This document shows positions 26,519-28,291 of a stretch of 28,291 nt of DNA, one piece after another. This DNA comes from JBLNBU01 sp050260215 (GTDB lineage Bacteria; Pseudomonadota; Alphaproteobacteria; Rhodospirillales; Magnetospirillaceae). Where the stretch lies: assembly GCA_050260215.1 (NCBI GenBank), contig JBLNBU010000261.1, positions 1 to 28,291 of the forward strand. The letters run 5' to 3'. The notes beneath the pieces were generated by a model, which made no database searches, was not told the origin of the DNA, and saw only the letters and a program-made list of their open reading frames with translations. How positions within the stretch are numbered: position 1 is the first letter of the stretch; each line of letters opens with the position of its first letter. The translations under genes and the position numbers were made by a program.

Positions 26519-26960
26519 CCAGATTACCCAGGAAATCCTCGAAGTCCTTGGCTTCGCGGAAGTTGCGGTAGACCGAGGCGTAGCGGACATACGCGACCTT
26601 GTCGAGGTCCATCAGCACGTCCATCACCAGCTCGCCGATGTACTTGGACGGCACCTCGTTCTCGCCCATGCTTTCCAGCCGGCGGTGGATGCCGTTGACG
26701 ATGCGCTCGATCTGCTCCTCGTCGACGGGGCGCTTCTTCAGCGCGATGCGCAAGGACCGGAGCAGCTTGTCGCGATCGAACGGCATGCGCGCGCCGTCCT
26801 TCTTGATCACCACCAGGTCGCGGATCTGCACCCGCTCGAAGGTGGTGAAGCGCGAGCCGCAGGCCGGGCACGACCGGCGGCGGCGAATGGCCGCGTTGTC
26901 GTCGGTGGGACGCGAGTCCTTCACCTGCGTGTCATCATGGCCGCAGAACGGGCACCTCAT
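26502..26960 (-). CDS. nrdR: Transcriptional repressor NrdR
   Basis: A 152-residue repressor of ribonucleotide reductase genes that senses ATP/dATP. It has an N-terminal zinc ribbon (C3, C6, C31, C34: MRCPFCGHDD, SCPACGSRF) and an ATP-cone domain (VVIKKDGARMPFDRDKLLRSLRIALKKRPV). Normal length. ATG 26960 is preceded by a GC-rich hairpin that overlaps its likely ribosome binding site. It follows glyA by 73 nt and overlaps ribD. The glyA-nrdR-ribD order is conserved. Confidence 0.96.
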   Translation of the reverse strand: MRCPFCGHDDTQVKDSRPTDDNAAIRRRRSCPACGSRFTTFERVQIRDLVVIKKDGARMPFDRDKLLRSLRIALKKRPVDEEQIERIVNGIHRRLESMGENEVPSKYIGELVMDVLMDLDKVAYVRYASVYRNFREAKDFEDFLGNLGVDHD

Positions 26961-26970
26961 GGGTTTCTCC

Positions 26971-26988
26971 CCCCGCATTCTGGCGGGG
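26971..26988 (-). promoter_or_regulatory. Hairpin over the nrdR ribosome binding site
   Basis: On the minus strand CCCCGC-CAGAAT-GCGGGG (26988-26971) forms a 6-bp GC stem. The G-run GGGGGGAG that continues from its 3' arm is the only Shine-Dalgarno candidate before ATG 26960. Pairing would partly mask it. No T-run follows, so it is not a terminator. Confidence 0.5.
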
Positions 26989-27033
26989 AGCCCCCCGGCC
27001 CCCCGCTTCCAGGTAAATCTTAGATCGCCGGCG

Positions 27034-28291
27034 TCACTGGTAGATGGGGAACCGCCGGCACAGTTCGGCAACCTCGGCCCGCGCGGCCTTTTCCGCCGCC
27101 GAGTTGTCGTCCGGATGGGTGGCCAAGCCGTCGAGCACGTCGCCGATCAACTCGCCCACCTTCTTGAACTCCTCGACGCCGAAACCGCGAGTGGTCGCTG
27201 CCGGCGTGCCCAGGCGCACGCCCGAGGTCACCGTCGGCTTCTCGGGGTCGAAGGGGATGCCGTTCTTGTTGCAGGTCATGCCGGCGTGCTCCAGGCTCGC
27301 CTCGGCCGCCTTGCCGGTCAGCTTCTTCGGCCGCAGGTCCACCAGCATGAGGTGCGAATCGGTGCCGCCCGAGACGATGTCGAGGCCGCGGCGCACCAGG
27401 GTATCGGCCAGGGCGCGGGCGTTGTCCACCACCTGGCAGGCATAGGCCTTGAACTCAGGGGTCAGCGCCTCGCCGAACGCCACCGCCTTGCCGGCGATCA
27501 CGTGCATCAGCGGGCCGCCCTGGATGCCGGGGAAGATGGCCGAGTTGATCTTCTTGCCGATCTCGGCGTCGTTGGACAGGATCATGCCGCCGCGCGGACC
27601 GCGCAGGGTCTTGTGGGTGGTGGTGGTCACCACATGGGCGTGCGGCAGCGGGTTGGGATAGACCCCGCCGGCCACCAGGCCGGCGAAGTGGGCCATGTCG
27701 ACCATGAACAGGGCGCCGACCTCGTCGCAGATCTTGCGGAAGCGGGCGAAGTCGATGACGCGCGGATAGGCCGAGCCGCCGGCGATGATCAGCTTAGGTC
27801 TGTTGGCGCGCGCCAGTTCCTCGACCTCGTCGAAGTCGATCTGGGCGTCCTGCTTGCGCACGCCGTATTGCACCGCCTTGAACCACTTGCCCGACTGGTT
27901 GGGCGGGGCGCCGTGGGTCAGGTGGCCGCCGGCGGCCAGGCTCATGCCCATGATGGTGTCGCCGGGCTGCAGCAGCGCCATGTAGACGCCCTGGTTGGCC
28001 TGCGAGCCCGAGGACGGCTGCACGTTGGCATAGGAGCAGCCGAACAGCTGGCTGGCGCGCTCGATGGCCAGCGATTCGACCACGTCGACATATTCGCAGC
28101 CGCCGTAGTAGCGCTTGCCGGGATAGCCCTCGGCGTACTTGTTGGTCAGTACCGAGCCGACGGCGCGCATCACTGCCGGTGACGTGAAGTTCTCGCTGGC
28201 GATCAGCTGCAGGCCGGTGACCTGACGCTCCATCTCGGCATCGATCAGATCGAACAGCTCGGTGTCCGGGGTGTTGTCGGAAGGGAACGGC
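27034..28291 (-). CDS. glyA: Serine hydroxymethyltransferase (N-terminus outside window)
   Basis: A PLP enzyme interconverting serine and glycine with tetrahydrofolate, the main one-carbon source. 418 codons are visible; the reading frame stays open past the right edge (FDLIDAEMERQVTGLQLIASENFTSPAVM), and about a dozen residues should be missing. The PLP lysine is in VVTTTTHKTLRGPRGGMIL. GKRYYGGCEYVD, PSSGSQANQGVY and SGVRLGTPAATTRGF are also characteristic. It is the first gene in the operon as visible, followed by nrdR after 73 nt. Confidence 0.97.
   Translation of the reverse strand, partial: PFPSDNTPDTELFDLIDAEMERQVTGLQLIASENFTSPAVMRAVGSVLTNKYAEGYPGKRYYGGCEYVDVVESLAIERASQLFGCSYANVQPSSGSQANQGVYMALLQPGDTIMGMSLAAGGHLTHGAPPNQSGKWFKAVQYGVRKQDAQIDFDEVEELARANRPKLIIAGGSAYPRVIDFARFRKICDEVGALFMVDMAHFAGLVAGGVYPNPLPHAHVVTTTTHKTLRGPRGGMILSNDAEIGKKINSAIFPGIQGGPLMHVIAGKAVAFGEALTPEFKAYACQVVDNARALADTLVRRGLDIVSGGTDSHLMLVDLRPKKLTGKAAEASLEHAGMTCNKNGIPFDPEKPTVTSGVRLGTPAATTRGFGVEEFKKVGELIGDVLDGLATHPDDNSAAEKAARAEVAELCRRFPIYQ

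Noticed and set aside
24794..28291. An FMN riboswitch before the riboflavin genes
   Set aside because: The rib genes are packed with overlaps or short gaps; the only larger gap (before nrdR, 73 nt) does not contain RFN-element sequences. The operon start is beyond the window.

Overview
The window reads as a GC-rich alphaproteobacterial chromosome segment. It most resembles Rhodospirillales of the Magnetospirillum/Rhodospirillum type. This placement is an inference from gene content and order: a dusB(nifR3)-ntrB-ntrC-ntrY-ntrX nitrogen-control cluster, fused ispDF, rpmF-plsX-fabH-ihfA-merR followed by tRNA-Pro, a K+-independent H+-pyrophosphatase of the Rhodospirillum rubrum type, and glyA-nrdR-ribD-ribE-ribBA-ribH-nusB-thiL. 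Almost everything is core housekeeping DNA. I see no mobile element, prophage, CRISPR array or integrated island. Most genes lie on the minus strand; only ispDF and bamE are on plus.

Region 1 (1-9676, minus) is one long, tightly packed run. dusB (tRNA dihydrouridine synthase) leads into ntrB-ntrC and ntrY-ntrX, two nitrogen two-component systems with 1-11 nt overlaps or 4 nt gaps. It continues into trkA (K+ uptake regulator), a D-amino-acid aminotransferase and the start of a HAD phosphatase cut by the left edge. The only real gap is between ntrX and trkA. It holds a repeat-bounded, Arg-rich 35-codon reading frame whose stop overlaps the trkA start.

Region 2 (9747-13747) holds a membrane protein of the cytochrome c assembly (YpjD/CcsA-like) family transcribed away from ispDF (isoprenoid MEP pathway). 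ispDF runs tail to tail into cutA, with the two stop codons sharing CTAG. A glycosyltransferase-like gene is separated from cutA by about 250 nt of non-coding sequence with several inverted repeats. A tRNA-Pro(GGG) follows, with a clear promoter and terminator.

Region 3 (13854-18252, minus) carries a cytochrome bc1 assembly chaperone, a DUF177/YceD protein, ribosomal protein L32, PlsX and FabH (phospholipid and fatty acid initiation), IHF alpha and a MerR-type regulator. The lipoprotein gene bamE is divergent (plus), and a bidirectional terminator separates it from hppA.

Region 4 (18913-28291, minus) is hppA, preceded by a 296 nt leader or promoter gap. Upstream of it (higher coordinates) is the glyA-nrdR-riboflavin-nusB-thiL operon, which ends with a FliL-like membrane-anchored protein. 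The second domain of the RibBA protein has lost the GTP cyclohydrolase II zinc cysteines, so it is best read as a RibB with a degenerate partner domain.

I found no convincing new multi-gene system. The observations most worth a second look are the repeat-borne small ORF before trkA, the structured gap between the glycosyltransferase and cutA, the degenerate RibA domain, the hairpin before nrdR, and the orphan FliL-like gene.
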